From assembly GCF_003417535.1 (NCBI RefSeq), contig NZ_QVLS01000014.1, forward strand, positions 1 through 64,000: a stretch of 64,000 nt of DNA, given 5' to 3'. A model generated the notes under the pieces. The model saw only the letters and a list, made by a program, of their open reading frames with translations, was not told where the DNA came from and searched no databases. This DNA comes from Hydrogenophaga borbori (GTDB lineage Bacteria; Pseudomonadota; Gammaproteobacteria; Burkholderiales; Burkholderiaceae_C). The translations under genes were made by a program, and so were the position numbers. Positions 10,849 through 18,747 of this stretch are shown one piece after another; within the stretch, counting starts at the first letter, position 1, and each line of letters opens with the position of its first letter.

Positions 10849-12327
10849 ATGACGAAGCGGGTCGGTTCCAAGCTCAGGACCGTTGGCTGGGTGGCCATTG
10901 GCGCGGTGGCCGGTGCGCTCACCACGGTGCAATTGCAGGCGGTGGCGCGCAACACGCTCACCCCCCTGCCGCTGGAAGAACTCCAGCAACTCGCCGCCGT
11001 GTTCGGCATGGTCAAGACGGACTATGTGGAACCGGTGGACGAGAAGAAGCTGATCTCGGACGCCATCTCCGGCATGGTGAGCAGCCTCGACCCGCACTCG
11101 CAGTACTTCGACAAGAAGTCCTTCAAGGAATTCCGCGAGGGCACCAGCGGCCGCTTCGTGGGCGTGGGCATCGAGATCACCATGGAAGACGGCCTGGTCA
11201 AGGTCGTCACCCCGATCGAGGACTCGCCCGCGTTCCGGGCCGGCCTCAAGAGCGGCGACCTGATCACGCGCATCGACGACACCGCCGTCAAGGGCCTCAC
11301 CATCAACGAGGCCGTCAAGCTCATGCGCGGTGAGCCGCGCACCAAGGTGCTGCTGAGCATCCTGCGCAAGGACGAGGACCGCAGCTTCACCGTCACCATC
11401 ACGCGCGAGGAAATCAAGACCGTGAGCGTGAAGTCGCGCACGGTCGAGCCGGGCTACGCCTGGGTGCGCGTCTCGCAGTTCCAGGAACGCACCATCGACG
11501 ACTTCACGCGCAAGCTCGAAGACCTCTACCGCGCCGACCCGAACATGAAAGGCCTGGTGCTCGACCTGCGCAACGACCCCGGCGGCCTGCTGGACGCCGC
11601 CGTCGGCCTGTCGGCCGTGTTCCTGCCCGAGAACGTGACCGTGGTGTCCACCAACGGCCAGTTGGAAGAAAGCAAGTTCATTTACAAGGCCATCCCGCAG
11701 CACTACCTGCGCCGCGGCGGCAACGACTCGATCCGCCGCCTGACCGAGAACACCAAGGGCATCTACAAGCGCCTGCCGCTGGTGGTGCTGGTCAACGAAG
11801 GGTCGGCCTCGGCCAGCGAGATCGTCGCCGGGGCCCTGCAGGACCACAAGCGCGCCACCGTCATGGGCAGCCAGACCTTCGGCAAGGGCTCGGTGCAGAC
11901 GGTTCGCCCGCTGGGCCCCGACACCGGACTCAAGCTCACCACCGCGCGCTACTACACGCCCTCGGGCGTGTCCATCCAGGGCAAGGGCATCGTGCCCGAC
12001 GTCATGGTGGACGAGACGGCCGATGGCAACCTGTTCGCCGCCCTGCGCACCCGCGAGGCCGACCTGAACAACAGCCTGGGCAGCACGCCGCACGGCCCCA
12101 TGACGGACGCGCAGCGCGAGGCCGAGAAGAAGCGCGAGGAAGCGCGCGAGGAAGCCCGCAAGAAGCTCGAAGAGGAAGCCCGCAAGAACCCCGGCCAGCG
12201 CCTGGTGCCCGAGTTCGGCAGCGACAAGGACTTCCAGCTTCAGCAGGCGCTGAACCGCCTCAAGGGCCAGCCGGTGGTGGTCAGCAAATCGCAGACCGTG
12301 CGCCCCGACGAGAAGAAAGAGAACTGA
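10849..12327 (+). CDS. ctpA: C-terminal processing serine protease, S41 family
   Basis: Periplasmic Ser/Lys protease of the CtpA/Prc family, which trims or degrades envelope proteins. The 492-residue product has an N-terminal membrane anchor or signal (about 12-30), a PDZ domain (about 85-165, with GRFVGVGIEI and DTAVKGL), and the protease core with NEGSASASEIVAGALQDHKRA and FGKGSVQTV. The catalytic Ser lies in GSASASE and the Lys in FGKGS. The tail (about 420-492) is highly charged with many Glu/Lys/Arg. The ATG at 10849 gives MTKRVGSKLRTVGW. It lies between gpmA and a moeB-type gene, a common Comamonadaceae order. Confidence 0.93.
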   Translation: MTKRVGSKLRTVGWVAIGAVAGALTTVQLQAVARNTLTPLPLEELQQLAAVFGMVKTDYVEPVDEKKLISDAISGMVSSLDPHSQYFDKKSFKEFREGTSGRFVGVGIEITMEDGLVKVVTPIEDSPAFRAGLKSGDLITRIDDTAVKGLTINEAVKLMRGEPRTKVLLSILRKDEDRSFTVTITREEIKTVSVKSRTVEPGYAWVRVSQFQERTIDDFTRKLEDLYRADPNMKGLVLDLRNDPGGLLDAAVGLSAVFLPENVTVVSTNGQLEESKFIYKAIPQHYLRRGGNDSIRRLTENTKGIYKRLPLVVLVNEGSASASEIVAGALQDHKRATVMGSQTFGKGSVQTVRPLGPDTGLKLTTARYYTPSGVSIQGKGIVPDVMVDETADGNLFAALRTREADLNNSLGSTPHGPMTDAQREAEKKREEAREEARKKLEEEARKNPGQRLVPEFGSDKDFQLQQALNRLKGQPVVVSKSQTVRPDEKKEN

Positions 12328-12332
12328 GCCCC

Positions 12333-12355
12333 GGCGGGCCGCGCGCCGGCCCGCC
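12333..12355. other. GC-rich inverted repeat after ctpA
   Basis: GGCGGGCC and GGCCCGCC form a perfect 8-base stem with a 7-base loop, directly after the ctpA stop and 37 bases before the moeB start. There is no T-run after it, so it is a stable hairpin that may stabilise the ctpA transcript end and is not a clear intrinsic terminator. Confidence 0.4.
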
Positions 12356-12391
12356 GCCCTCTTCCCGCGCGGCCCCGTCGCGCCAAACCGC

Positions 12392-13165
12392 GTGAACGAC
12401 GCCCAACTGCTGCGCTACTCGCGCCACATCCTGCTCGACGAACTCGGCGTCGAGGGCCAGCAGCGCCTGCTGGCCTCGCACGCCTTGCTCATCGGCGCGG
12501 GCGGGCTGGGCTCGCCGGTGGCGCTGTACCTGGGCAGCGCCGGCGTCGGGCGGCTCACGGTGATCGACGACGACACCGTCGACGAGACCAACCTGCAGCG
12601 CCAGATCGCGCACAACCTGGCGCGCGTGGGTCGGCCCAAGGCCGAGTCCGTGCGCGAGGCGATCGCCGCCCTCAACCCAGACGTGCAGGTCACCGCCCTG
12701 AACCAGCGCGCCGACGACGCCCTTCTCGACGCCTGGGTGCCCACGGCCGACGTGGTGATCGACGGCTGCGACAACTTCGCCACGCGCCAGTTGGTCAACC
12801 GGGCCTGCGTGCGCCACGGCAAACCGCTGGTGTCGGGCGCGGCGATCCGCTTCGACGGCCAGTTGGGCGTGTTCGATCCGCGCGTGGCCGACGCACCCTG
12901 CTACGCCTGCGTTTTTCCTCCCGACGCCGACGTGGAAGAGGTGCGCTGCGCCACCATGGGCGTGTTCGCGCCGCTGGTGGGCATCGTGGGCAGCATGCAG
13001 GCGGCCGAAGCGCTGAAGCTCCTCGCGGGCCTGGGCTCGCGCCGCACCAGCCACCTGCTCATGCTCGACGGCCGCGAGCTGGCATTCCACGACATCGCGC
13101 TCAAGCGCGACCCGCACTGCCCTGTCTGCGGCTCAGCGCACGGCGGCGCCTCGGCGCTCGGCTGA
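12392..13165 (+). CDS. moeB: MoeB/ThiF-family adenylyltransferase
   Basis: E1-like enzyme that adenylates the C-terminus of a ubiquitin-like sulfur carrier (MoaD or ThiS). The 257-residue product starts with GTG (MNDAQLLRYSRHILLDELG) and has the nucleotide loop GAGGLGSPVALYL, the adenylation residues DETNLQRQ, and DGCDNFATRQLVN. Two CxxC zinc pairs are present (CYAC at about 170 and CPVC near the C-terminus), as is a Cys in EVRCATMG. It has no C-terminal rhodanese domain. Which carrier protein it serves cannot be told from the window. The last 33 bases overlap the convergent nuclease gene. Confidence 0.88.
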   Translation: MNDAQLLRYSRHILLDELGVEGQQRLLASHALLIGAGGLGSPVALYLGSAGVGRLTVIDDDTVDETNLQRQIAHNLARVGRPKAESVREAIAALNPDVQVTALNQRADDALLDAWVPTADVVIDGCDNFATRQLVNRACVRHGKPLVSGAAIRFDGQLGVFDPRVADAPCYACVFPPDADVEEVRCATMGVFAPLVGIVGSMQAAEALKLLAGLGSRRTSHLLMLDGRELAFHDIALKRDPHCPVCGSAHGGASALG

Positions 13166-13678
13166 GGCCGGCGCCGGCCCGGGCGGCTCGCAGGGCCCGT
13201 GCCGGCGGCGAAAATCGCGCGGCGCCTCGGGTGCCTCCCCGCCCCCCCACACGCCGCGGCGTGCCTCGCGCGCCCGCGCCTCCTCCGTCACGTAGCGCCC
13301 CTGGCCACGCCAGCGCGCGGCCCAGGCCCAGCCGGCGCGCACCAGCCAGGCGTTCGTGTCTTCGCCCGCGAAGGCCAGGTGCGCCAGGCCCCGGCCGTAG
13401 CCGTCGCGCGCGCGCACATGCACCGTGACGGACCGGTTGAGCACGCGAGCGGCCAGGGCGTCGCGCGCGGCCACGCCCACGCGCTGGCAGATCTCGGGGG
13501 CGTCGAGGCCGTCCAGGCGCAGCTTGCGCCAGCGCCCGCCCGAGGCCGGCTGCACCCACAGGGTGTCGCCGTCGAACACGCGCATGACGCGCGCCGAATA
13601 GACCGTTTCGCCCGCCGCCGAGGCCACGGCGAGGCCGGCCAGCAGCGCGCCGGCCAGCGCGGCCGCGAAGCGCCGCAT
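13133..13678 (-). CDS. Secreted thermonuclease (staphylococcal nuclease-like)
   Basis: Probable exported Ca-dependent nuclease. The 181-residue product has a signal peptide (MRRFAAALAGALLAGLAVASAAG) and one SNase domain. Its motifs are RVFDGDTLWV for metal binding, RLDGLDAPEICQ with catalytic Arg/Glu, and RARDGYGRGLAHL with the second Arg. The C-terminal 30 residues are Pro/Arg-rich and low in conservation. The start ATG at 13678 shares one base with the stop of the upstream DUF3185 gene (TGATG), so the two are translationally coupled. Its 3' end overlaps moeB convergently by 33 bases. Confidence 0.85.
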   Translation of the reverse strand: MRRFAAALAGALLAGLAVASAAGETVYSARVMRVFDGDTLWVQPASGGRWRKLRLDGLDAPEICQRVGVAARDALAARVLNRSVTVHVRARDGYGRGLAHLAFAGEDTNAWLVRAGWAWAARWRGQGRYVTEEARAREARRGVWGGGEAPEAPRDFRRRHGPCEPPGPAPASAERRGAAVR

Positions 13679-13899
13679 CAACCCTTGCGGCCGCCCATGA
13701 CCAGCAGCACCACTCCCACGGCGATGGCACCGATGCCGGCCCACACGGGCACGTTGATGGTTTCCTTCTGCTTGACCGAGAGCTCCACCGGGCCGAGCTT
13801 CACGGCCTCGGTGTCCTTGGTGTAGGTGAAGCTGCCCATGACGAGGCCGATGGCCCCCGCCGCGATGAGCACGACGCCGACGACTTTGGCAAGGTTCAT
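13678..13899 (-). CDS. DUF3185 small membrane protein
   Basis: A 73-residue protein with two membrane segments: residues 5-24 (VVGVVLIAAGAIGLVMGSFT) and about 52-70, ending GVVLLVMGGRKG. The middle, KLGPVELSVKQKETINVPVW, is the hallmark of the DUF3185 family. Function is unknown. The ATG at 13899 has GGAGG close upstream (AACCTCCAC read on the minus strand). It is the first gene of a two-gene unit with the thermonuclease. Confidence 0.85.
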   Translation of the reverse strand: MNLAKVVGVVLIAAGAIGLVMGSFTYTKDTEAVKLGPVELSVKQKETINVPVWAGIGAIAVGVVLLVMGGRKG

Positions 13900-14029
13900 G
13901 TGGAGGTTCCGTTGGATGGTCAGGAAGGCCCGATGATGCACCAGCCTGGGCGCCAGGACCGGCGCCCGGTGTGAGCAACAAGGGCTCCAGCGTCGACGGG
14001 GCCATGCCGGCGCCGCCAAGGAAGCCCCC

Positions 14030-14524
14030 TCAGGCGCGCGCGTCGAGCCCCCGCAGGCCGGCCACCGTGCTCAGCAGCGCCTGAGCCGCCTCGGTGCCCT
14101 TGGCGCCGAAGTGCTGCTGCAGGAACTTGCGGTGCTCCACGTGTTCGTGGAAGTGGTGCGGCGCCTGCACCGCGCAGATCACCGGCACGCCGGTCTTCAG
14201 CTGCACGTCCATCAGCGCCCGCACCACGGCGTCGGCGACGAAGTCGTGGCGGTAGACGCCGCCGTCCACCACCAGCGCGCTGCCCACCACGGCCGCGTAG
14301 CGCCCCGACTGCGCCAGGCGCTGCACGTGCAGCGGGATTTCGAAGGCGCCCGCCACGTCGAAGACGTCGATCGCCCCGGGCCCGAAGCCGGCGCGCGCCA
14401 TCTCGGCGAAGAAGGCGTCGCGCGAGCGCTGCACGATGTCGGCGTGCCAGGACGCCTCGACGAAGGCGAAGCGCAGCTCGCGCGGCAGCGGGGGAAGGTC
14501 GATGAGGGGTGGGGCGTCGGGCAT
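14030..14524 (-). CDS. ribH2: 6,7-dimethyl-8-ribityllumazine synthase, type II (RibH2-like)
   Basis: Condenses aminoribitylamino-uracil with dihydroxybutanone phosphate to lumazine, the penultimate step of riboflavin synthesis. The 164-residue product has the lumazine-synthase elements FVEASWHADIV, VAGAFEIPLHVQRLA, VVGSALVVDGGVYRHDFV and KGTEAAQA. The run APHHFHEHVEHRKFLQQHF and the reading VVDGGVYRH in place of GxVIRGxT are typical of the decameric RibH2 type known from Brucella and Mesorhizobium. The start may be ATG 14524 or ATG 14533. No other rib gene is near, so this is probably a second lumazine synthase. Confidence 0.85.
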   Translation of the reverse strand: MPDAPPLIDLPPLPRELRFAFVEASWHADIVQRSRDAFFAEMARAGFGPGAIDVFDVAGAFEIPLHVQRLAQSGRYAAVVGSALVVDGGVYRHDFVADAVVRALMDVQLKTGVPVICAVQAPHHFHEHVEHRKFLQQHFGAKGTEAAQALLSTVAGLRGLDARA

Positions 14525-14534
14525 GGAAGGCATT

Positions 14535-15368
14535 CTAGGAGCCCACGATCCAGCCCTCGAGCGGGTCGAAGCCCGGCAGGCCCCAGCGCGCATCGCCCGC
14601 GCGCCGGCGCTGCAGCGCCCAGGCCGCCTGCAGCAGGCACAGCACCGCGTCCAGCCGGTCGCCGCTGGCGTCGTCGGCCAGGTCGTCGCGCTGCGCGTGG
14701 GTGAGCCGCAGCCGCAGGCCAGCCGCCTGCAGCAAGGGCGCATGGCCATTTTCCAGCGCGTTCACCAGGGTCTTGCGCGCGATCAGGCGCTCGCCGGTCT
14801 GCCGGGCCTTGTCGTCGCTCTTGTAGGACGCCACACCCAGCACGCTGCGCGCGAGCAAGCCGGGATAGGCCTCCAGCGCCACGCGCTGCGGGTCGCCGTC
14901 GAGCAGGCCGGGCAGGTGTGCACCGGCGGCGATCAGGCGCGGCACGCCCGCGTGCATCATGAAGGCCACCGGCGGGTTCACCCACTTCATGCTCGGGCTC
15001 GAGCCGGCCGGCCCATCGGTGGCGCGGTGCGCGAACTTGCCGCCCACCGGGCGTGCGTCGCAAAAGGCCGCGAAGGCCTCGCGGATGGCCGCGCGCGGCA
15101 GCGCCGCGTAGTGCGCCATGCAGGCGCGCCAGTCCTGGGGCCAGCCCAGGGCCTGCACCAGCTCGCGTGGCAAGCCGAACGGCAGATCGAAGCCGCCCAC
15201 CCAGGGGCCGGGCGCGCGCAGGCGCTCGCCCCAGGCGTCCAGCGATTCGAAACGCTCGATGGCGTCGAGCAGCACGCGGCCCCGCTCGGCGCGGCCCACG
15301 GCCAGCACGATGGGCTTGCGCCGCGTCGGCGCGCTCGTGAAATCACAGCCCAGCAGCGTGAAGTCCAT
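14535..15368 (-). CDS. DUF429 domain-containing protein
   Basis: A 277-residue cytoplasmic protein starting MDFTLLGCDFTSAPTRRKPI. The pattern GCDFTSAPTRRKPI at the N-terminus, GGFDLPFGLP, KWVNPPVAFMMHAGVPRL and a C-terminal DRLDAVLCLLQAAWA with acidic residues are those of DUF429, whose fold resembles RNase H-like nucleases. Activity is unknown. ATG at 15368 is preferred; a GTG at 15380 would add four residues. It lies 2-10 bases upstream of the lumazine synthase gene and 18 bases downstream of the EamA gene on the same strand, so the three may share a transcript. Confidence 0.8.
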   Translation of the reverse strand: MDFTLLGCDFTSAPTRRKPIVLAVGRAERGRVLLDAIERFESLDAWGERLRAPGPWVGGFDLPFGLPRELVQALGWPQDWRACMAHYAALPRAAIREAFAAFCDARPVGGKFAHRATDGPAGSSPSMKWVNPPVAFMMHAGVPRLIAAGAHLPGLLDGDPQRVALEAYPGLLARSVLGVASYKSDDKARQTGERLIARKTLVNALENGHAPLLQAAGLRLRLTHAQRDDLADDASGDRLDAVLCLLQAAWALQRRRAGDARWGLPGFDPLEGWIVGS

Positions 15369-15386
15369 GGCCGAACCCACACCAAC

Positions 15387-16268
15387 TCAGGCCAGGGCCA
15401 GCGCCGCCACGCCCAGTCCGATGCACAGCGCGCCCAGGATGCGCAGGCCCCGGTCGCCCTCGCGCAGCAGGTGGCCACCGATGAGCGCGGCGAACAGCAT
15501 GGACACCTCGCGCGCCGGCGCCACGTGCGACAGCGGCGCGCGCTGCATGGCGAACAGCACCAGCACGTAGGCCACCGGACTGAGCATCGCCACCAGCAGC
15601 GCGTGGCGCCACTGCAGGCGCCACAGGCGCAGTGCCTCGGCGCGGTCGCTCAGCACACGCGGCGAGAACAGCACCAGCCGCACGAGGTTGCCCATGTAGT
15701 CGACCAGGATGGGCGACATCAGCAGCACCTTCACCGCGTAGCCGTCCACCACAGAATAGGCCGCGATGGACAGGCCCGTGAGCGCGCCGTAGTAGAGGCC
15801 GCGGTGCAGGCGCTCGCGTTTGGCCGGGTCATGCGCCGCGCGCCACAGGCCCGGGCCGCCCGCGATGAGGAACACGCCACCCACCACCGCCGCGATGCCG
15901 GCGGCGCCGAGCGCGCTCAGGCGCTCGCCGAGGAACAGCACCGCCACCAGTGCGGTGATCAGCGGGCCGCTGCCGCGCGCCAGCGGGTAGACCACCGTGA
16001 GGTCGGCGCGCCGGTAACCGCGCAACAAGGTGGTGAAGTAGACAACGTGGATGACGCCGCTGGCCACCACCATGGCCCATTCGGTGGCGCCCCAGCGCGG
16101 CAGTTCGCTGCGCGCGAACCACCAGCCCACAGGCGCCCAGATCACGGCGATCAGCGCGGAGGAGAACCAGGCGAAGCGCGTGTCCCCGCCCGCGTGCTTG
16201 GCGGCGATGTTCCAGCCCGCGTGGATCAGGCCCGCGAGCAGGATGAGCAGGAACGCATCGAGCGCCAT
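15387..16268 (-). CDS. EamA/DMT-superfamily membrane transporter
   Basis: Predicted inner-membrane exporter of a small metabolite. The 293-residue product has about ten hydrophobic segments arranged as two EamA repeats, the first from MALDAFLLILLAGLIHAGW and the second after about residue 150. Conserved family pieces are YRRADLTVVYPLARGSGPLI and FLGERLS in the first repeat, and PLSHVAPAREVSMLFAALIGG in the second. Substrate cannot be inferred from sequence or neighbours. Confidence 0.88.
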   Translation of the reverse strand: MALDAFLLILLAGLIHAGWNIAAKHAGGDTRFAWFSSALIAVIWAPVGWWFARSELPRWGATEWAMVVASGVIHVVYFTTLLRGYRRADLTVVYPLARGSGPLITALVAVLFLGERLSALGAAGIAAVVGGVFLIAGGPGLWRAAHDPAKRERLHRGLYYGALTGLSIAAYSVVDGYAVKVLLMSPILVDYMGNLVRLVLFSPRVLSDRAEALRLWRLQWRHALLVAMLSPVAYVLVLFAMQRAPLSHVAPAREVSMLFAALIGGHLLREGDRGLRILGALCIGLGVAALALA

Positions 16269-16296
16269 GGAACGGTGCCGGGCGGGCCCGGGCCGA

Positions 16297-16719
16297 TCAG
16301 GCGCGGCCGATGATGCTGGCCGTGGCCATCAGCTCTTCGAGCAGCGCCAGCGAGACCTCGCCCGAGACCGCATAGGGGTCGAGCTCGGGGCGCTCGGAGT
16401 ACTTGAGCACGATGGAGGTGTTGAGCTTGGCGAGGTTGACCTGCCCCATGGTCCAGCCGCCGAAGCGGCGCTCGCTGATCTCCTGGTAGTGCAGCAGTAC
16501 CACGTCCTTGTGGCGCGGGTCGGCCACGATGTGGTTGTAGAGGTGGTTGACCGGGCCCCGGCCACCTTCGATGGCCTGCAGGAAGATGCCGCCGCCATAG
16601 CACAGCACCCCCGTGATGCCGTAGGACAGGTTGTGCTGGCGCGAGGACTCGAGGATGCCTTCGATGGCCTTGGCGTCCTTGTCGACGGCGCGGCTGACGT
16701 AGAGCAGACGGACCAGCAT
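16297..16719 (-). CDS. BLUF-domain blue-light sensor (stand-alone)
   Basis: A 140-residue protein starting MLVRLLYVSRAVDKDAKAI. It is a flavin-binding BLUF photoreceptor domain followed by about 45 C-terminal residues. The light-switch residues are all in place: Tyr7 (LLYVSR), Asn30 (HNLSYGITG), Gln48 (IFLQAIEGG) and a Trp near 89 (FGGWTMGQVN), matching the short cyanobacterial BLUF proteins. There is no output enzyme domain, so it must act through a partner protein. It is 26 bases downstream of folE on the same strand and may be co-expressed. Confidence 0.9.
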   Translation of the reverse strand: MLVRLLYVSRAVDKDAKAIEGILESSRQHNLSYGITGVLCYGGGIFLQAIEGGRGPVNHLYNHIVADPRHKDVVLLHYQEISERRFGGWTMGQVNLAKLNTSIVLKYSERPELDPYAVSGEVSLALLEELMATASIIGRA

Positions 16720-16745
16720 GTTGGCTTCTTTCCTGGGGAAGGGTT

Positions 16746-17468
16746 TCAGCGGGGAACGAGGGCGAGGAATTCGCGGCGCAGGTTGGCGTCCTTGAGAAAG
16801 ACGCCGCGCATCACCGAGTTGATCATCTTGCTGTCCATGTCCTTGACGCCGCGCCAGGCCATGCAGTAGTGGCTGGCCTCCATCACGATGGCCAGGCCGT
16901 CGGGCTGCGTCTTCTCCTGGATCAGGTCGGCGAGCTGGATCACGGCCTCTTCCTGGATCTGCGGGCGGCCCATGATCCACTCGGCCAGGCGTGCGTACTT
17001 GGACAGGCCGATGACGTTGGTGTGCTCGTTGGGCATGACGCCTATCCACAGCTTGCCGATGACCGGGCAGAAGTGGTGGCTGCAGGCGCTGCGCACGGTG
17101 ATCGGGCCCACGATCATGAGCTCGTTGAGGTGCTCGGCGTTGGGGAATTCGGTGACCGCCGGGCCTTTGACGTAGCGGCCCGCGAAGACCTCCTTGAGGT
17201 ACATCTTGGCCACGCGGCGCGCGGTGTTGCCGGTGTTGTGATCGCTCTCGGTGTCGATCACCATGGCCTCGAGCACGCCCTGCATCTTCTCCGTGACCTC
17301 GTCGAGCAGCTTCTCGAGTTCGCCGGGCTGGATGAACTCGGCGATGTTGTCGTTGGAGTGGAAGCGTTGGCGCGCGGCCTTAAGGCGTTCGCGGATCTTG
17401 ACGGACACGGGCACGCCTTCGTCGCCGGAAGGCGGCGTGGCCGGGGGCTGGTCAGGGTCGGTCTTCAT
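16746..17468 (-). CDS. folE: GTP cyclohydrolase I
   Basis: Opens GTP to dihydroneopterin triphosphate for folate (and pterin) synthesis. The 240-residue product has the zinc and substrate motifs RSACSHHFCPVIGKLWIGVMP split over the Cys/His pair, GLSKYARLAEW, and a second zinc Cys in ASHYCMAWRGVKD. The N-terminal 30 residues are Pro-rich and variable. The start is uncertain: ATG 17468 (MKTDPDQ), ATG 17474 or GTG 17489, none with a good Shine-Dalgarno sequence. The BLUF gene follows directly. Confidence 0.94.
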   Translation of the reverse strand: MKTDPDQPPATPPSGDEGVPVSVKIRERLKAARQRFHSNDNIAEFIQPGELEKLLDEVTEKMQGVLEAMVIDTESDHNTGNTARRVAKMYLKEVFAGRYVKGPAVTEFPNAEHLNELMIVGPITVRSACSHHFCPVIGKLWIGVMPNEHTNVIGLSKYARLAEWIMGRPQIQEEAVIQLADLIQEKTQPDGLAIVMEASHYCMAWRGVKDMDSKMINSVMRGVFLKDANLRREFLALVPR

Positions 17469-17546
17469 GAGCATCGGGCATGCTACCACCCAGCCCCCCC
17501 GAGCCGGGCCCCGGCGCCCGGGTATCCCCTGGGCGGCGGGGGATCA

Positions 17547-17723
17547 CTACAGCAGCCGCTCGAGCACCAGCACCGCGAAGAAGCCCAGGGCCGCGATCAC
17601 CGTCCATTTGAGGATCACCAGGCCCCACTGGCGGTAGCGCGGCTGGCCGGTGCCCGCGTAGAAGGCGAAGCACACGCCGGCCGCGATCAGCAGCAGCAAG
17701 ACAGCCCAGCGGAACAGCAGCAT
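17547..17723 (-). CDS. Small two-helix membrane protein, function unknown
   Basis: A 58-residue protein from the ATG at 17723 (MLLFRWAVLLLLIAAGV). It has two hydrophobic helices, about 4-24 and 37-54, joined by a short polar loop with GTGQPRYRQWG, and ends LERLL. The start lies 14 bases past the lpxC stop. A longer reading from 17762 would overlap lpxC and begin with a non-conserved Pro/Arg segment. I do not recognise a named family. Its position at the 3' end of the lpxC transcript suggests an envelope role, but this is only context. Confidence 0.65.
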   Translation of the reverse strand: MLLFRWAVLLLLIAAGVCFAFYAGTGQPRYRQWGLVILKWTVIAALGFFAVLVLERLL

Positions 17724-17736
17724 GCGCGGCGCCGCC

Positions 17737-18660
17737 TCACCAGGCCGGGGCGACCTGGGCAAAACCGCGCGGGGCCTCGCGCTCGTTCTCGAAGCTCACC
17801 AGTTCGTAGGCCTGCGGCCGGTCGAGCAGCGCGCGCAGCAACTGGTTGTTCATGGCGTGGCCGCTGCGAAAGGCGCTGTAGGCGGCCAGCAGCGGCTTGC
17901 CGACGATGTACAGGTCGCCCATGGCGTCGAGGATCTTGTGCTTGGCGAACTCGTCGCCGTAGCGCAGGCCGTCGGCGTTGAGCACCTTGACGTCGTCCAT
18001 GACGATGGCGTTGTCCAGGCCGCCGCCCAGCGCCAGGCCGTGAGAACGCATCATCTCCACGTCTTTCGTGAAGCCGAAGGTGCGCGCGCGCGCGATTTCG
18101 CGCGCGTAGTTGCCGCTGCCGAGGTCGAATTCCACGCGCTGCCCCGAGGCGTTGACGGCCGGGTGGTCGAACTCGATTTCGAAGCTGAGCTTGTAGCCGT
18201 GGTACGGCTCGAGCCGCGCCCACTTCAGGCCGCGGCCTTCGCCCTCGCGCACCTCCACGGGTTCAAGGACGCGGATGAAGCGCTTGGGCGCGTTCTGCGT
18301 GGCGATGCCCGCGCTTTGCAGCAGGTAGACGAAGGAAGCAGAAGAGCCGTCGAGGATGGGCACCTCTTCGGCGGTGATGTCGATGAGCAGGTTGTCCAGG
18401 CCCAGGCCGGCACAGGCACTCATCAGATGCTCGATGGTGTGTACCTTGGCGCCGCCGTTGGCGATGGTGGACGCCAGACGGGTGTCGCTGACGGACAGCG
18501 CGTTGACGGGAATGTCGACCGGCTCGGGCAGGTCGATGCGTCGGAACACGATGCCGGTGTCGGGCGCGGCGGGGCGCAGGGTCAGCTCAACGCGCTGACC
18601 GCTGTGCAGGCCGACGCCAACGGCCTTGGTCAGGGATTTGAGGGTGCGTTGCGCAAGCAT
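17737..18660 (-). CDS. lpxC: UDP-3-O-acyl-N-acetylglucosamine deacetylase
   Basis: Zinc deacetylase that commits the cell to lipid A synthesis. The 307-residue product starts [21 protein letters not shown] and has the zinc and active-site motifs [23 protein letters not shown], and the second-domain [12 protein letters not shown] and [14 protein letters not shown]. The length is normal. An upstream in-frame ATG at 18693 would add 11 non-conserved residues. It is the last envelope gene of the dcw cluster, separated from ftsZ by a hairpin. Confidence 0.96.
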   Translation of the reverse strand: MLAQRTLKSLTKAVGVGLHSGQRVELTLRPAAPDTGIVFRRIDLPEPVDIPVNALSVSDTRLASTIANGGAKVHTIEHLMSACAGLGLDNLLIDITAEEVPILDGSSASFVYLLQSAGIATQNAPKRFIRVLEPVEVREGEGRGLKWARLEPYHGYKLSFEIEFDHPAVNASGQRVEFDLGSGNYAREIARARTFGFTKDVEMMRSHGLALGGGLDNAIVMDDVKVLNADGLRYGDEFAKHKILDAMGDLYIVGKPLLAAYSAFRSGHAMNNQLLRALLDRPQAYELVSFENEREAPRGFAQVAPAW

Positions 18661-18719
18661 CCTCGAATTGTAGGTTTCTCTACCCCAGGCCATGGTGGGA
18701 AAAGGCGATGACCGCGATA

Positions 18720-18740
18720 GGGGCGGGCCTGGCCCGCCCC
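18720..18740. terminator. Strong hairpin between ftsZ and lpxC
   Basis: GGGGCGGGCC and GGCCCGCCCC form a perfect 10-base inverted repeat around one base, so the physical loop is a few bases wider. It starts 8 bases after the ftsZ stop in the direction of transcription. There is no clear T-run after it, so it may act as a partial terminator or an mRNA 3' stabiliser at the end of the ftsZ message. Confidence 0.5.
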
Positions 18741-18747
18741 CTGGCGC

